Assembly: GCA_036620675.1 (NCBI GenBank) | Contig: JAZHEE010000007.1 | Direction: 5' to 3' (one strand) | DNA length: 64,000 bases | DNA from: Jejubacter sp036620675 | Lineage (GTDB): Bacteria > Pseudomonadota > Gammaproteobacteria > Enterobacterales > Enterobacteriaceae | In this document: piece by piece, positions 18,320-27,518 of the stretch | Numbering within the stretch: position 1 is the first letter of the stretch | Layout of the letters: each line of letters starts with the position of its first letter | Made by a program: the position numbers and the translations under genes | The notes under the pieces: generated by a model | What the model was told of the DNA's origin: nothing | The model's input: only the letters and a program-made list of their open reading frames with translations | Databases searched by the model: none

Positions 18320-18746
18320 AGCCGGTGATAAAAGGCAAAAGTCATCTTGCTATAACGCGGTTAGCAGTGGAATAATGTCGCAGTTTTCCGCTCTGATACT
18401 TTGTTATAACAAGAAGTTTTGCGGAATTACCCATTTTGTCTGAGCGTTCATCCACGCAGCAATGGCGTAAGACGTTATGAACTTTCAGACAGTTACGGGC
18501 TGCGGGTTGCAGACCTTACCGGTATATGGAATCTTCTCTGGCGAAACAAATCCAGGCTGTTCCCAGGACTAATTGCGCTGCTTTTCCGGTTGAAAAGCAG
18601 GCTACCGATACTTTGCGCCTCATAGCACTCGACAACCGGGAGGTTGACGACGACGCTAACCAGTCACGAGGCCATCGGTTCTTATCCGGCGAGTCGTCCC
18701 ATGCCCACAGCTCTGTCGCCAATGCAAGAATAATGAGTTAGTTACG
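18320..18746 (+). promoter_or_regulatory. rne promoter candidate and long structured leader
   Basis: The 575-base gap between rluC and rne holds an extended -10, TGCTATAAC (18348-18356), which would start a leader of about 385 bases; the E. coli leader from P1 is 361 bases and mediates autoregulation by RNase E. The leader contains CTGC-GGGTT-GCAG near 18500-18515 and the strong hairpin CTGCTTTT-CCGGTTG-AAAAGCAG (18578-18600). The start site is inferred from sequence only. Confidence 0.5.
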
Positions 18747-21700
18747 ATGAAAAGAATGTTAATTAACGCAACTCAGCAGGAAGAGTTGCGTGTTGCCCTG
18801 GTCGATGGGCAGCGTCTGTACGACCTGGACATCGAAAGCCCGGGGCATGAACAGAAAAAAGCGAACATCTACAAAGGTAAAATCACCCGCATAGAACCCA
18901 GCCTGGAAGCGGCATTCGTCGACTATGGCGCCGAACGTCATGGCTTCCTTCCCCTCAAAGAGATCGCCCGCGAATACTTCCCCGGCTGCTACTCCGCACA
19001 TGGTCGTCCCAACATTAAGGATGTACTGCGCGAAGGTCAGGAAGTGATCGTGCAAATCGATAAAGAAGAGCGTGGCAACAAAGGCGCCGCGCTGACCACC
19101 TTTATCAGCCTGGCAGGCAGCTATCTGGTGCTGATGCCTAACAATCCGCGTGCCGGCGGTATTTCACGCCGTATCGAAGGCGACGACCGTACCGAACTTA
19201 AAGAGGCGCTGGCGTCTCTGGAAGTGCCGGACGGCATGGGACTCATCGTTCGCACCGCAGGAGTCGGCAAATCGGCCGAAGCGCTGCAGTGGGACTTAAG
19301 TTTCCGCCTTAAGCACTGGGAAGCCATTAAAAAGGCCGCTGAAAGCCGCCCTGCTCCGTTCCTGATCCACCAGGAAAGCAACGTTATCGTGCGTGCGTTT
19401 CGCGACTATCTGCGCCAGGACATTGGCGAGATTCTGATCGACAACCCGAAAGTGCTTGAACTGGCGCGTCAGCATATCGCCGCGCTGGGCCGTCCCGACT
19501 TCAGCAGCAAGATCAAGCTATATACCGGCGAAATTCCGCTGTTCAGCCATTATCAGATAGAGTCCCAGATCGAGTCCGCCTTCCAGCGAGAAGTGCGTCT
19601 GCCTTCCGGCGGCTCTATCGTTATCGACACTACCGAAGCGCTGACCGCTATTGATATCAACTCCGCACGCGCCACCCGCGGCGGCGATATCGAAGAGACC
19701 GCCTTTAATACCAATCTGGAAGCAGCCGATGAGATCGCCCGCCAGCTGCGTCTGCGCGACCTTGGCGGCCTGATCGTCATCGACTTTATCGATATGACGC
19801 CGGTACGCCACCAGCGCGCCGTCGAAAATCGCCTGCGTGAAGCCGTACGCCAGGATCGCGCTCGCATCCAGATCAGCCATATTTCCCGCTTTGGCCTGCT
19901 GGAAATGTCGCGTCAGCGTCTTAGCCCGTCGCTGGGTGAATCCAGCCACCACGTGTGCCCGCGCTGTAGCGGCACCGGCACCATCCGCGACAACGAATCG
20001 CTGTCACTCTCCATTCTGCGCCTGATCGAAGAAGAGGCCCTGAAGGAGAACACCAAAGAGGTGCACGCCATCGTTCCGGTGCCGATCGCCTCTTACCTGC
20101 TCAATGAGAAGCGCGAAGCGGTCAACGCTATCGAAAAGCGCCAGGGTGGCGTGCGCTGCGTCATCGTTCCGAGCGATCAGATGCAGACCCCGCACTACTC
20201 GGTACTGCGGGTTCGCAGCGGCGAAGAGACTAATACGCTGAGCTACAAGCTGCCTAAGCTGCACGAAGAAGAGATGGCGATGCCATCTGCCGATGACTTC
20301 CCGGAGCGTCGTACCCCGGAACAGCCGGCGCTGGCAGCCTTCGTGATGCCGGAAGTACCACCTCTACCGAGTGAGTCGGCCCCTGCTGCGGCGAGCCAGC
20401 CGCAAAAAACGCCCGCCGCCGCGCCAGGCCTGGTCAGCCGCCTGTTTGGCGCGTTGAAGAAGGTCTTCGCCGGCGAGCCGGAAGCGGAAGCCCCGGAGAA
20501 ACCGGCCGAGGAAGCGCCGAAGAAACCGGAAGGTCGCCAGGATCGCCGTAACAACAACCGCCGCCAGAACAATCGTCGCGACCGCGGCGAACGCAATGAA
20601 CGCGGCAACCGCGATCGTGATAATCGCGAAACCCGCGAGAATCGTGATAATCGCGAGAATCGTGATAACCGCGAAAATCGTGAAGAGAACCGCCGTAATC
20701 GTCGCCAGGCGCAGCAGCAAAATGCCGACGTTCAGAAGCCTCAGACTACCGCAGAAGCAGGCGAAGGCGAGAAAAGCCGCGAGCCACGCCGCGAACGTAA
20801 TCGTCGCCGCAACAACGACGAGAAGCGTCAGGCCACGCAGGAAGCCAAAGCCACACAGCAGCAGGTTGAACCTCAGAGTGAAGCCACTGGCGAAGAGCGT
20901 AAGTCTGAAGAGCGCGTTCAGGTCATGCCGCGCCGTAAACAGCGCCAGCTGAGCAAAAAAGTGCGCATTACCGACGGCGCCGACGAAAGCGTACTGGCCG
21001 ATGATATTCAGGCCAGCACCGAAGTTGCGACTATCCCGCTGCCGGCTATTGTGGAAGGCGAAACCACGAAAGTGGCTGAAAAACCTGAAGAGCAGGCGCA
21101 GCAGCGCAGCGAAGCGGGTGAGGAAAATGCCGACTCCCGCAACGAAAATAACGCAGGTATGCCGCGTCGTTCGCGTCGTTCGCCGCGCCATCTGCGGGTT
21201 AGCGGTCAGCGCCGTCGCCGCTATCGCGATGAGCGTTATCCAGGTCAGTCGCCAATGCCGATTGCCACGGGCTGCGCTTCTCCGGAACTGGCTTCCGGCA
21301 AGGTATGGATCAACTACCCGGTAAACCGTGTCCAGGAGCAGGAGCTGCCGGAACAGCATACCCATTCCGATCAGCCGATTATTCCGCCGGTTCATCCGCA
21401 AAGTGAAGCCGAAGCGCAGGTACTGGAGGTAGTGCCGGAACAGACGATTGTTAAAACCGAACATCCGGAAGCGATCGCTGCGCCGGTAGAGGAAGCACCG
21501 CATCTTATCGCCGAAAGCGACGAAGCCACCGCTGAGCGCATGGTCGAAGAAGCGGTTCCGGCTGAAGAGCACGAGCCGCCGATGACCGCTGGTGGTAAGC
21601 CTGCGAAGATAGTACCGCGTCAGGAAGAAGCGACTGCGCCGGTCGCCGAACCGCAGCCGGAAATCGTGGAGCCGTCTGAGGTTATCGCCCAGTCCAACGC

Positions 21701-22079
21701 TGAAGCACAGGCCGGGGCAGAACAACAGCCAGAAACCGCGGTTCAGCCGCTGCTACAGGCTGAAGAACAGCCGCAGGTTGAAGAACAGCCGCAGGTTGAA
21801 GCCGATCGGCCGGTTGAGGAAATGGTAGAGCCGGCGCCGGATGTTAAGGCTGCTGTTGCTCCGGTTGAACCACCTGCCGCAGTCACGCAGCAGCCGATCG
21901 CCAGCGGACATCACGCCAGTGCGCCAATGACCCGCGCCCCGGCGCCGGATTATGTCCCGGAGCCGCCGCGCCACAGCGACTGGGTTCGCCCGGCCTTTAA
22001 CTTCGCCGGTAAAGGTGCCGCCGGGGGCCACAGCGCCACCCATCAGGCGACGGCTCCGGCGGGTAAACCGCAGCAGTAA
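18747..22079 (+). CDS. rne: Ribonuclease E
   Basis: An 1110-residue endoribonuclease and degradosome scaffold, about 50 residues longer than E. coli RNase E. The N-terminal half has the S1 domain (about 35-125), the DNase I-like catalytic part with IDINSAR and IVIDFIDM, and the zinc-link CPRCSGTG near 404. After about residue 520 come an amphipathic membrane-anchor segment LVSRLFGALKKVFAG, an Arg/Asn-rich RNA-binding stretch with NRDNRE repeats, a helicase-binding zone, the enolase-type motif CASPELASGKVWINYP, a long acidic Glu/Gln/Pro region, and the PNPase-binding tail RPAFNFAGKGAAGGH. The extra length is in the acidic linker. Confidence 0.97.
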   Translation: MKRMLINATQQEELRVALVDGQRLYDLDIESPGHEQKKANIYKGKITRIEPSLEAAFVDYGAERHGFLPLKEIAREYFPGCYSAHGRPNIKDVLREGQEVIVQIDKEERGNKGAALTTFISLAGSYLVLMPNNPRAGGISRRIEGDDRTELKEALASLEVPDGMGLIVRTAGVGKSAEALQWDLSFRLKHWEAIKKAAESRPAPFLIHQESNVIVRAFRDYLRQDIGEILIDNPKVLELARQHIAALGRPDFSSKIKLYTGEIPLFSHYQIESQIESAFQREVRLPSGGSIVIDTTEALTAIDINSARATRGGDIEETAFNTNLEAADEIARQLRLRDLGGLIVIDFIDMTPVRHQRAVENRLREAVRQDRARIQISHISRFGLLEMSRQRLSPSLGESSHHVCPRCSGTGTIRDNESLSLSILRLIEEEALKENTKEVHAIVPVPIASYLLNEKREAVNAIEKRQGGVRCVIVPSDQMQTPHYSVLRVRSGEETNTLSYKLPKLHEEEMAMPSADDFPERRTPEQPALAAFVMPEVPPLPSESAPAAASQPQKTPAAAPGLVSRLFGALKKVFAGEPEAEAPEKPAEEAPKKPEGRQDRRNNNRRQNNRRDRGERNERGNRDRDNRETRENRDNRENRDNRENREENRRNRRQAQQQNADVQKPQTTAEAGEGEKSREPRRERNRRRNNDEKRQATQEAKATQQQVEPQSEATGEERKSEERVQVMPRRKQRQLSKKVRITDGADESVLADDIQASTEVATIPLPAIVEGETTKVAEKPEEQAQQRSEAGEENADSRNENNAGMPRRSRRSPRHLRVSGQRRRRYRDERYPGQSPMPIATGCASPELASGKVWINYPVNRVQEQELPEQHTHSDQPIIPPVHPQSEAEAQVLEVVPEQTIVKTEHPEAIAAPVEEAPHLIAESDEATAERMVEEAVPAEEHEPPMTAGGKPAKIVPRQEEATAPVAEPQPEIVEPSEVIAQSNAEAQAGAEQQPETAVQPLLQAEEQPQVEEQPQVEADRPVEEMVEPAPDVKAAVAPVEPPAAVTQQPIASGHHASAPMTRAPAPDYVPEPPRHSDWVRPAFNFAGKGAAGGHSATHQATAPAGKPQQ
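20616..20678 (+). repeat. 18-base tandem repeat in the rne RNA-binding region
   Basis: Units of the type CGTGATAATCGCGAGAAT (RDNREN) occur at 20616, 20643 and 20661, with a half unit between the first two. They lie in the Arg-rich segment of RNase E and could change copy number without breaking frame. Confidence 0.75.
21762..21797 (+). repeat. Perfect 18-base direct duplication in rne
   Basis: GAAGAACAGCCGCAGGTT is present twice in tandem, encoding EEQPQV EEQPQV in the acidic linker of RNase E. Confidence 0.85.
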
Positions 22080-22098
22080 CCCCGACCTTAATACGCCA

Positions 22099-22127
22099 AA
22101 GCCGACCTGCAAAGGTCGGCTTTTTTA
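22099..22127 (+). terminator. Terminator of rne
   Basis: AAGCCGACCT-GCAA-AGGTCGGCTT continues into TTTTATTG, 20 bases after the rne stop. Confidence 0.92.
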
Positions 22128-22393
22128 TTGTTTATAAGAAACAGCCTGGCGTTGTCACATTATGTTTATCGCTTCCCCCCACTCCCGTTTCCGCGCAGGT
22201 GAACCAGCCTCAATAAACTTGTCTGTTTACGCTGGACATAAAAAAGGTTCATTGCCGGTGCGCGTAGCCTGTTCGAAAGTGGCAGCCGTAAACCGGCAGA
22301 ATATGATGGAACGCTGAACTGTTCCGTTTATTTTGAAGCGCGGCTTCTCTTTTGAGCTATAACGCCAGTTTCCTGCCAGTCCGCGATAAACCT
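22128..22393. other. Spacer where the flg flagellar cluster is expected
   Basis: About 265 bases with no ORF of note between the rne and murJ terminators. In E. coli this interval holds flgN, flgM and flgA to flgL. I see no recognisable flagellar gene remnant in any frame. Confidence 0.6.
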
Positions 22394-22423
22394 AAAAAAA
22401 CCCGGTCAGCAACGCTGGCCGGG
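22394..22423 (-). terminator. Terminator of murJ
   Basis: The minus strand reads CCCGGCCAGC-GTT-GCTGACCGGG with one mismatch, followed by TTTTTTT; it begins about 20 bases after the murJ stop. Confidence 0.87.
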
Positions 22424-22443
22424 CCGGATATGAATCATTCAAT

Positions 22444-23979
22444 CTACAGGGTACGACGGGCAAAATCCCGGGGACGAAAGCCTAACAGCGCCAGCGTGGC
22501 AAAGTAAGCCACGATACCCACCGCCACCACCGCCATCAGGCGCAGCAGTCGATACGGCATCCCCCCCAGCGACCACTCAGGCATCACGCAGAGCATTCCC
22601 ACCAGCGCCGCCGCCATCACCACCACAGCAACCACCAGCCGGATAAGAAAACCCAGCCAGCCCGGCTGCGGTGTGAAAATATCCTGTTTGCGCAACTGCC
22701 AGTATAGCAGGCTGGCGTTCAGGCACGCGGCCAGACCGATAGAGAGCGCCAGACCGGCATGCTTCAACGGGCCAATAAACGCCAGGTTCATCAACTGCGT
22801 CATAATCAGGGTCACAATGGCAATCTTAACCGGGGTTTTGATATCCTGGCGCGAATAAAAGCCCGGCGCCAGCACCTTCACCACAATCAGCCCCATCAGA
22901 CCTACGGCATAGGCCACCAGTGCCCGCTGGGTCATCGCGGCATCGAAAGCGCTGAATTTCCCATACTGGAACAGCGAAACGGTCAGCGGCTTAGCCAGCA
23001 CCCCTAACGCCACGGCGCTGGGCAACGCCAGCAGAAAACAGAGCCGCAGCCCCCAGTCCATCAGGCGGCAGTATTCGTCATGGTTGCCGCTGGCAAAGCT
23101 TTTCGAGAGCGACGGTAGCAGAATAGTCCCCAGCGCCACACCCAGCACGCCAGAAGGGAACTCCATCAGGCGATCGGCATAGTACATCCAGGAAACCGAG
23201 CCGGAGACCAGAAATGAGGCGAAAATGGTGTTAATGATTAGTGAGATCTGACTGACCGAAACGCCGAGAATCGCCGGGCCCATCTGCCTCACTACCCGCA
23301 ACGCCCCGGCGTTTTTAAAGCTCACGCGCGGCAGCACCAGCATACCTATCTTCTTCAGATGCGGCAGTTGATAGAACAGCTGTAATACGCCACCCGCGGT
23401 CACGGCCCAACCCAGCGCCAGAACTGGTGGATTAAAGTAAGGCGCGGCAAACAGTGCGAAGCAAATCATACTGATATTCAGCAGCGTGGGCGCAAAAGCC
23501 GGTACCGAAAAACGATTCCAGGTGTTAAGAATTGCCCCCACCAGCGAAGCCAGCGAGATCAGCAGAATGTAGGGAAAGGTAATGCGCAGCAGCTGGCTGG
23601 TCAGGTTAAATTTATCCGCCGTATCGGCAAATCCCGGCGCCGTCACCATAATCACCCAGGGTGCCGCCAGCATGCCTGCGATAGTCACCACCGCCAGCGC
23701 CAGGGTCAGCAGCCCGGAAACATAGGCGACGAACAGGCGGGTCGCCTCCTCACCCTCTTTACTCTTATACTCCGCCAGGATAGGAACAAAAGCCTGGGAA
23801 AAGGCCCCTTCGGCGAAAATGCGTCTCAGCAGATTGGGAAGTTTAAACGCGACAAAGAAGGCATCTGTTGCCATGCCAGCGCCAAAGGCGCGCGCGACAA
23901 TGGCATCGCGCGCAAAACCCAGCACGCGTGAAAACATGGTCATAGAGCTGACAGCCGCCAGCGATTTTAATAAGTTCAT
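22444..23979 (-). CDS. murJ: Lipid II flippase MurJ
   Basis: A 511-residue MOP-superfamily membrane protein with about 14 transmembrane segments that moves lipid II to the periplasmic side. Conserved text includes SMTMFSRVLGFARDAIVARAF near the start, KLPNLLRRIFAEGAFSQAF, and the GVLGVALGTILLPSLSKSF segment. It is the E. coli length. It follows mviM by about 110 bases. Confidence 0.96.
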   Translation of the reverse strand: MNLLKSLAAVSSMTMFSRVLGFARDAIVARAFGAGMATDAFFVAFKLPNLLRRIFAEGAFSQAFVPILAEYKSKEGEEATRLFVAYVSGLLTLALAVVTIAGMLAAPWVIMVTAPGFADTADKFNLTSQLLRITFPYILLISLASLVGAILNTWNRFSVPAFAPTLLNISMICFALFAAPYFNPPVLALGWAVTAGGVLQLFYQLPHLKKIGMLVLPRVSFKNAGALRVVRQMGPAILGVSVSQISLIINTIFASFLVSGSVSWMYYADRLMEFPSGVLGVALGTILLPSLSKSFASGNHDEYCRLMDWGLRLCFLLALPSAVALGVLAKPLTVSLFQYGKFSAFDAAMTQRALVAYAVGLMGLIVVKVLAPGFYSRQDIKTPVKIAIVTLIMTQLMNLAFIGPLKHAGLALSIGLAACLNASLLYWQLRKQDIFTPQPGWLGFLIRLVVAVVVMAAALVGMLCVMPEWSLGGMPYRLLRLMAVVAVGIVAYFATLALLGFRPRDFARRTL

Positions 23980-24093
23980 GGATCCCTTGTTCCATAGACA
24001 ACGCCGGCGCCTGTGCCACAGGCGCCGGTCAAATCAGGAGCGCTTAGTCTACCCGAGCTGAAATGAATTACTACCGACAGATGTTACCAGGGA

Positions 24094-25017
24094 TTATTCG
24101 CTGACGGCCTCGCGCCACAGCTGTTCCACTACGCGCTGGGCGCGCAGCGCCTCTTCACCGGAGGTTTCCGGAACCGTCTGATTTGCCACACAATCAATAA
24201 AGTGGCGGGCGCAACCTGCAAAACCGCGCTGCTCCAGGGTGCTCTGCCAGCCGGGTACCGGCAGAGTTACCACGCCAGCGCCCCGCTCTTCGCGCCACTC
24301 GCGCATATCGGTTACCTCAAGCCAACCGCCGTCGGTCACCATCTGTATCTGTTCACGCTGACTGCCCGCCCGGCGATGCATACAGGTGGTGACCTGAAGC
24401 TGGGAACGCTGGAAGTGGTGTTCAGCCCATAGCATCTGCCCTTCCTCATTGGTGCGAATCGCGCCGCTGACCAGTTTGGTATCGCCGCCGGCCAGCCACA
24501 GAGCAGTATCCACCAGATGCAGGTAGTCGTCGAGCAGCGTAAAGCGCAGATCGCCAGGACCTATGCTGTCGCTACGGTGTTTATCCATACGCAACGACGC
24601 CAGTTCGCCTGACGCCGCCTTTAACGCCCGGTAGCGCGGCGCGAAGCGACGATTAAAGCCGACCATCAACGCCAGCCGCCGCTGGCTGGCCTGCGCCACC
24701 AGCTTCTCGGCTTCGCTCAGATTTTCCGCCAGTGGTTTGTCCACGCAGACGTGAACGCCAGCGCGCAACAGTTCGCTAACCACCGCGTAGTGGCTGGCGG
24801 TCGCGCTGTGCACAAAGACCGCGTCGCACTGCGCCGCCAGCGCCGATAACGACGAAAAGTAATCGATGCGATACATCTGACAGACAGGCAGCGCCCGTTC
24901 GCGGGTGGGGGAAAACGCGCCCACCAGTCGCCAGTCGCGGGCGGCGGACAGCACCGGCAGCCAGGCCTTCTGCGCAATACTGCCCAGCCCCACCACGCCA
25001 ATTCGTAACTGCGCCAT
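24094..25017 (-). CDS. mviM: MviM, Gfo/Idh/MocA-family oxidoreductase
   Basis: A 307-residue putative NAD(P)-dependent oxidoreductase. It has the Rossmann motif GVVGLGSIAQKA at residues 7-18, the family VDKPLAEN (near 95-102, containing the EKP-like lysine), and MVGFNRRFAPRYR. The substrate is unknown. Its place directly before murJ and three bases after yceH is conserved in enterobacteria. Confidence 0.93.
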   Translation of the reverse strand: MAQLRIGVVGLGSIAQKAWLPVLSAARDWRLVGAFSPTRERALPVCQMYRIDYFSSLSALAAQCDAVFVHSATASHYAVVSELLRAGVHVCVDKPLAENLSEAEKLVAQASQRRLALMVGFNRRFAPRYRALKAASGELASLRMDKHRSDSIGPGDLRFTLLDDYLHLVDTALWLAGGDTKLVSGAIRTNEEGQMLWAEHHFQRSQLQVTTCMHRRAGSQREQIQMVTDGGWLEVTDMREWREERGAGVVTLPVPGWQSTLEQRGFAGCARHFIDCVANQTVPETSGEEALRAQRVVEQLWREAVSE

Positions 25018-25020
25018 CGC

Positions 25021-25668
25021 TTAATCTCCCAAATGCGCCAGCAGAGAATCGAGACGCGCTTTCAGCGCCGCCACCTCCTGCTCCAGGTGTTCCACGCGCT
25101 CCGCCAGCCCGGGCTCGCCAGTCGGCAGTTCGACGCTGTCCGTCGTGGCCGCCGTCACTTCGCCGCAAAACAGGTGCATATAACGGCTTTCGCGCTTGCC
25201 CGCTTCGCGCGCCAGTCGTACCACGAAAGGGCCGTCTTCGCGCCGGGCCAGCCGTTCCAGAGCGTTTTCCAGCTCCACCATATCGGCGAATTCGTGCATC
25301 CGGGCGCAGCGGCTGCGCAGTTCGCCGGGGGTCTGGGCGCCGCGCAGCAACAGCGTCGTGACCAGCGCCACCTCCGCCGGTGAAAGCTTAAGGTCGCCAA
25401 AGGCCGAGTTGCAAAAGCGCTGCTCATATTTAGTCACCCGATTGCCGAAACCGCTCTGGGTGCTGACGTAATGGCGTTTGACCAGTTCGTCCAGCGTCTC
25501 CTGAACTTCGCTACTGGAAAGATTCATGACCGGGTCGCGGTTGGTTTTTTGATTACAGGCGACAACGACGCCGTTCAGAGACATCGGGTATTGGTCCGGG
25601 GTGGTGACCTGCTTTTCCAGCAGGCAGCCAATCAGGCGGGCCTGAGTCGGGCTGAACTGATACTTCAT
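25021..25668 (-). CDS. yceH: YceH, UPF0502/DUF480 protein
   Basis: A 215-residue cytosolic protein with a DUF480 winged-helix-like core (LIGCLLEKQVTTPDQYPMSL at residues 13-32) and a C-terminal predicted coiled coil (LAERVEHLEQEVAALKARLD). Function unknown. Followed three bases later by mviM. Confidence 0.92.
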   Translation of the reverse strand: MKYQFSPTQARLIGCLLEKQVTTPDQYPMSLNGVVVACNQKTNRDPVMNLSSSEVQETLDELVKRHYVSTQSGFGNRVTKYEQRFCNSAFGDLKLSPAEVALVTTLLLRGAQTPGELRSRCARMHEFADMVELENALERLARREDGPFVVRLAREAGKRESRYMHLFCGEVTAATTDSVELPTGEPGLAERVEHLEQEVAALKARLDSLLAHLGD

Positions 25669-25689
25669 TTGCTCTCCTTTAAACGGGCG

Positions 25690-26274
25690 TTACCGGCCAG
25701 GAACCCATGACGGGGTCGTCAGCGCCGTCAGCACATGATCGCGCCAGACGCCATTAATCAGCAGGTAGTCGTGGGCATAGCCCTCTTTTTTGAATCCCAG
25801 CCTGGCGAGCAGCGCACCACTGCGCTGATTATGGGGCATATAGTTGGCCATAATACGATGGATATGCTGGGTACGCTGCATATAACGGATGGCGGAAGTC
25901 AGCGCCTCGAACATCAGTCCCTGCCCCTGCCATTTTTCGCCCAGCGAATAGCCCAGATAGCAGGCGTGAAAAGAGCCGCGCACCACGTTAGAGAAGTTGG
26001 CGACGCCGCGAATCTCCTGTTCATCTGGATCCAGCAGGGCAAAGTAGAATGCGCTGCCCTGACGATGCAGCTCTTCGATCATCGACAAACGCGGCTGCCA
26101 GCCAGAAGGGTAACAGTGGCTTTCGTCGCGCACCGGCTCCCAGGGTTTAAGAAACCGGCGATTCTCCGCATAATAGTCGGCCAGCCGCCAGGCATCTCTG
26201 GCGTGAACCAGTCGCACGACCAGACGCTCTGTAGTGAGCCGCACCTTCGGTACATGACTACGGTAGCCAAACAT
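25690..26274 (-). CDS. rimJ: Ribosomal protein S5 N-alanine acetyltransferase RimJ
   Basis: A 194-residue GNAT-family acetyltransferase that acetylates the N-terminal alanine of ribosomal protein S5. It matches E. coli RimJ end to end: MFGYRSHVPKVRLTTERLVVR at the start, acetyl-CoA loop EKWQGQGLMFEAL, and ARLGFKKEGYAHDYLLINGVWRD near the end. No mdtH or grxB follows, unlike E. coli. Confidence 0.96.
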   Translation of the reverse strand: MFGYRSHVPKVRLTTERLVVRLVHARDAWRLADYYAENRRFLKPWEPVRDESHCYPSGWQPRLSMIEELHRQGSAFYFALLDPDEQEIRGVANFSNVVRGSFHACYLGYSLGEKWQGQGLMFEALTSAIRYMQRTQHIHRIMANYMPHNQRSGALLARLGFKKEGYAHDYLLINGVWRDHVLTALTTPSWVPGR

Positions 26275-26412
26275 CTTATCCCCTGTCTCCTTATCTCATT
26301 ATGTTTGTCGCACTGGCTCTCTGGCTCAGCGCCTGCCTACTATAAACGCCCGCTAACCCCCGTGAAAACAGCAACATGCCGCTTTTTTGCGCCCACTCGC
26401 CCTTTGCACCGT

Positions 26413-27273
26413 TCAGGCGTTAAGCCAGGCATCGTGTAGGCGCTGAAGATCGATTTTCTTCATCTGATACAGCGCCTGCATCACCTGATACGCCTTATGC
26501 TGCTGGCGACCATCCAGCAGCATCGGCATCTCCCGCGGCAGAATCTGCCAGCACTGGCCGAACGCGTCCTGTAGCCAGCCGCAGGCTATCTCCTGACCGC
26601 CTTCGCCCAGCCGCTTCCATAGCCGGTCAATTTCGTTCTGACTATCGCACCAGACACAAAACGAAAAGGCGCTGGAGAGGGTAAAGCCGTGGGGGTAATC
26701 ACTTTCCTGCATCAGGAAGGGCTGGCCGCACAACAGGAATCGCGACTGCTGGATGGTTCCATCGGGATTAAGAATAGCTTCATCCCGCTCACAGGGCAGC
26801 AGTGTACTCCCCCAGGCGGCGATCGCCTCATTCCCCCGACCATACAGCGCGTCGCAGAACATTATTCCAGGTGCTATCTCATCGTAGTCCGCCAGCCGTA
26901 ACTGCCAGTTAAGTCCGAAAGGGTCCTCCAGCCAGCCGAAGCAGTCGCTAAAGGGGTAGCTGTCCAGCGGCATCATAACCTTTCCCCCGGTACTTAACGC
27001 CGTCCACAGCTGCTCAAGCCGTTCACGGGAAGTACAGGTGACGCGCAGAAACTGGGCGGGAGTAAACGGCATTTGCGCATCGCCATTAAGTGCCAGCAGC
27101 TCACAATCCCAGAGGCTGAAATCCACGGTCATTATCGTTCCCCGAGGTAAATGACGATCGTCCGGATAGTAGTTACGCATCCGCTCATGGCCTTTTTCAA
27201 ATGCCTGCAACCAGAAACTGACCGCTTCCTGCGCCCGTTCCTGCAACCACAGACAGGGTACGATTTTGTTCAT
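26413..27273 (-). CDS. Two-domain VOC/PhnB-like (3-dmu-9_3-mt) protein
   Basis: A 286-residue protein made of two vicinal-oxygen-chelate-type domains, about residues 1-130 and 131-255, each ending in a related motif (DPFGLNWQL and DAFGQCWQIL). Proteins of this family are often labelled PhnB-like or 3-demethylubiquinone methyltransferase-like, but they lack a methyltransferase fold, and their substrate is unknown. The start MNKIVPCLWLQ at 27273 has GAGAGGAGGGG upstream; the longer frame is rejected. The C-terminal 30 residues (KAYQVMQALYQMKKIDL) resemble a helical tail. It occupies the place of grxB and mdtH in E. coli. Confidence 0.8.
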   Translation of the reverse strand: MNKIVPCLWLQERAQEAVSFWLQAFEKGHERMRNYYPDDRHLPRGTIMTVDFSLWDCELLALNGDAQMPFTPAQFLRVTCTSRERLEQLWTALSTGGKVMMPLDSYPFSDCFGWLEDPFGLNWQLRLADYDEIAPGIMFCDALYGRGNEAIAAWGSTLLPCERDEAILNPDGTIQQSRFLLCGQPFLMQESDYPHGFTLSSAFSFCVWCDSQNEIDRLWKRLGEGGQEIACGWLQDAFGQCWQILPREMPMLLDGRQQHKAYQVMQALYQMKKIDLQRLHDAWLNA

Positions 27274-27518
27274 CTTGCCCCTCCTCTCCAGCCTTATCAT
27301 TACTATAGTGCATGGAGATCGGCTGGCTGGCCGGGCCGTCACAGCTCGCCCGAGACACGCACGTGTTATTGCCCCATGTCGAACGCCAACATCGCGGAGC
27401 ATACGCCCCATTTCCGCCAAATAGCACTTTCAGCTTTTTCTGCTGGTTATCTTCCTGCTGGTGCAGGATGCTGCTTTATGTCAGGATCGGAGGATTCGGC
27501 ATGCAAAAGAGGAATGCT

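Noticed and set aside
20364..21725. Long open frame (453 codons) on the strand opposite rne
   Set aside because: It mirrors the repetitive, Arg/Asn/Glu-rich 3' half of rne; the predicted protein is low-complexity and has no family features. It is a codon-bias shadow.
24776..25168. Alternative frame over mviM/yceH
   Set aside because: It overlaps two conserved genes in another frame and gives a Gly/Arg-rich sequence typical of GC-rich shadows.
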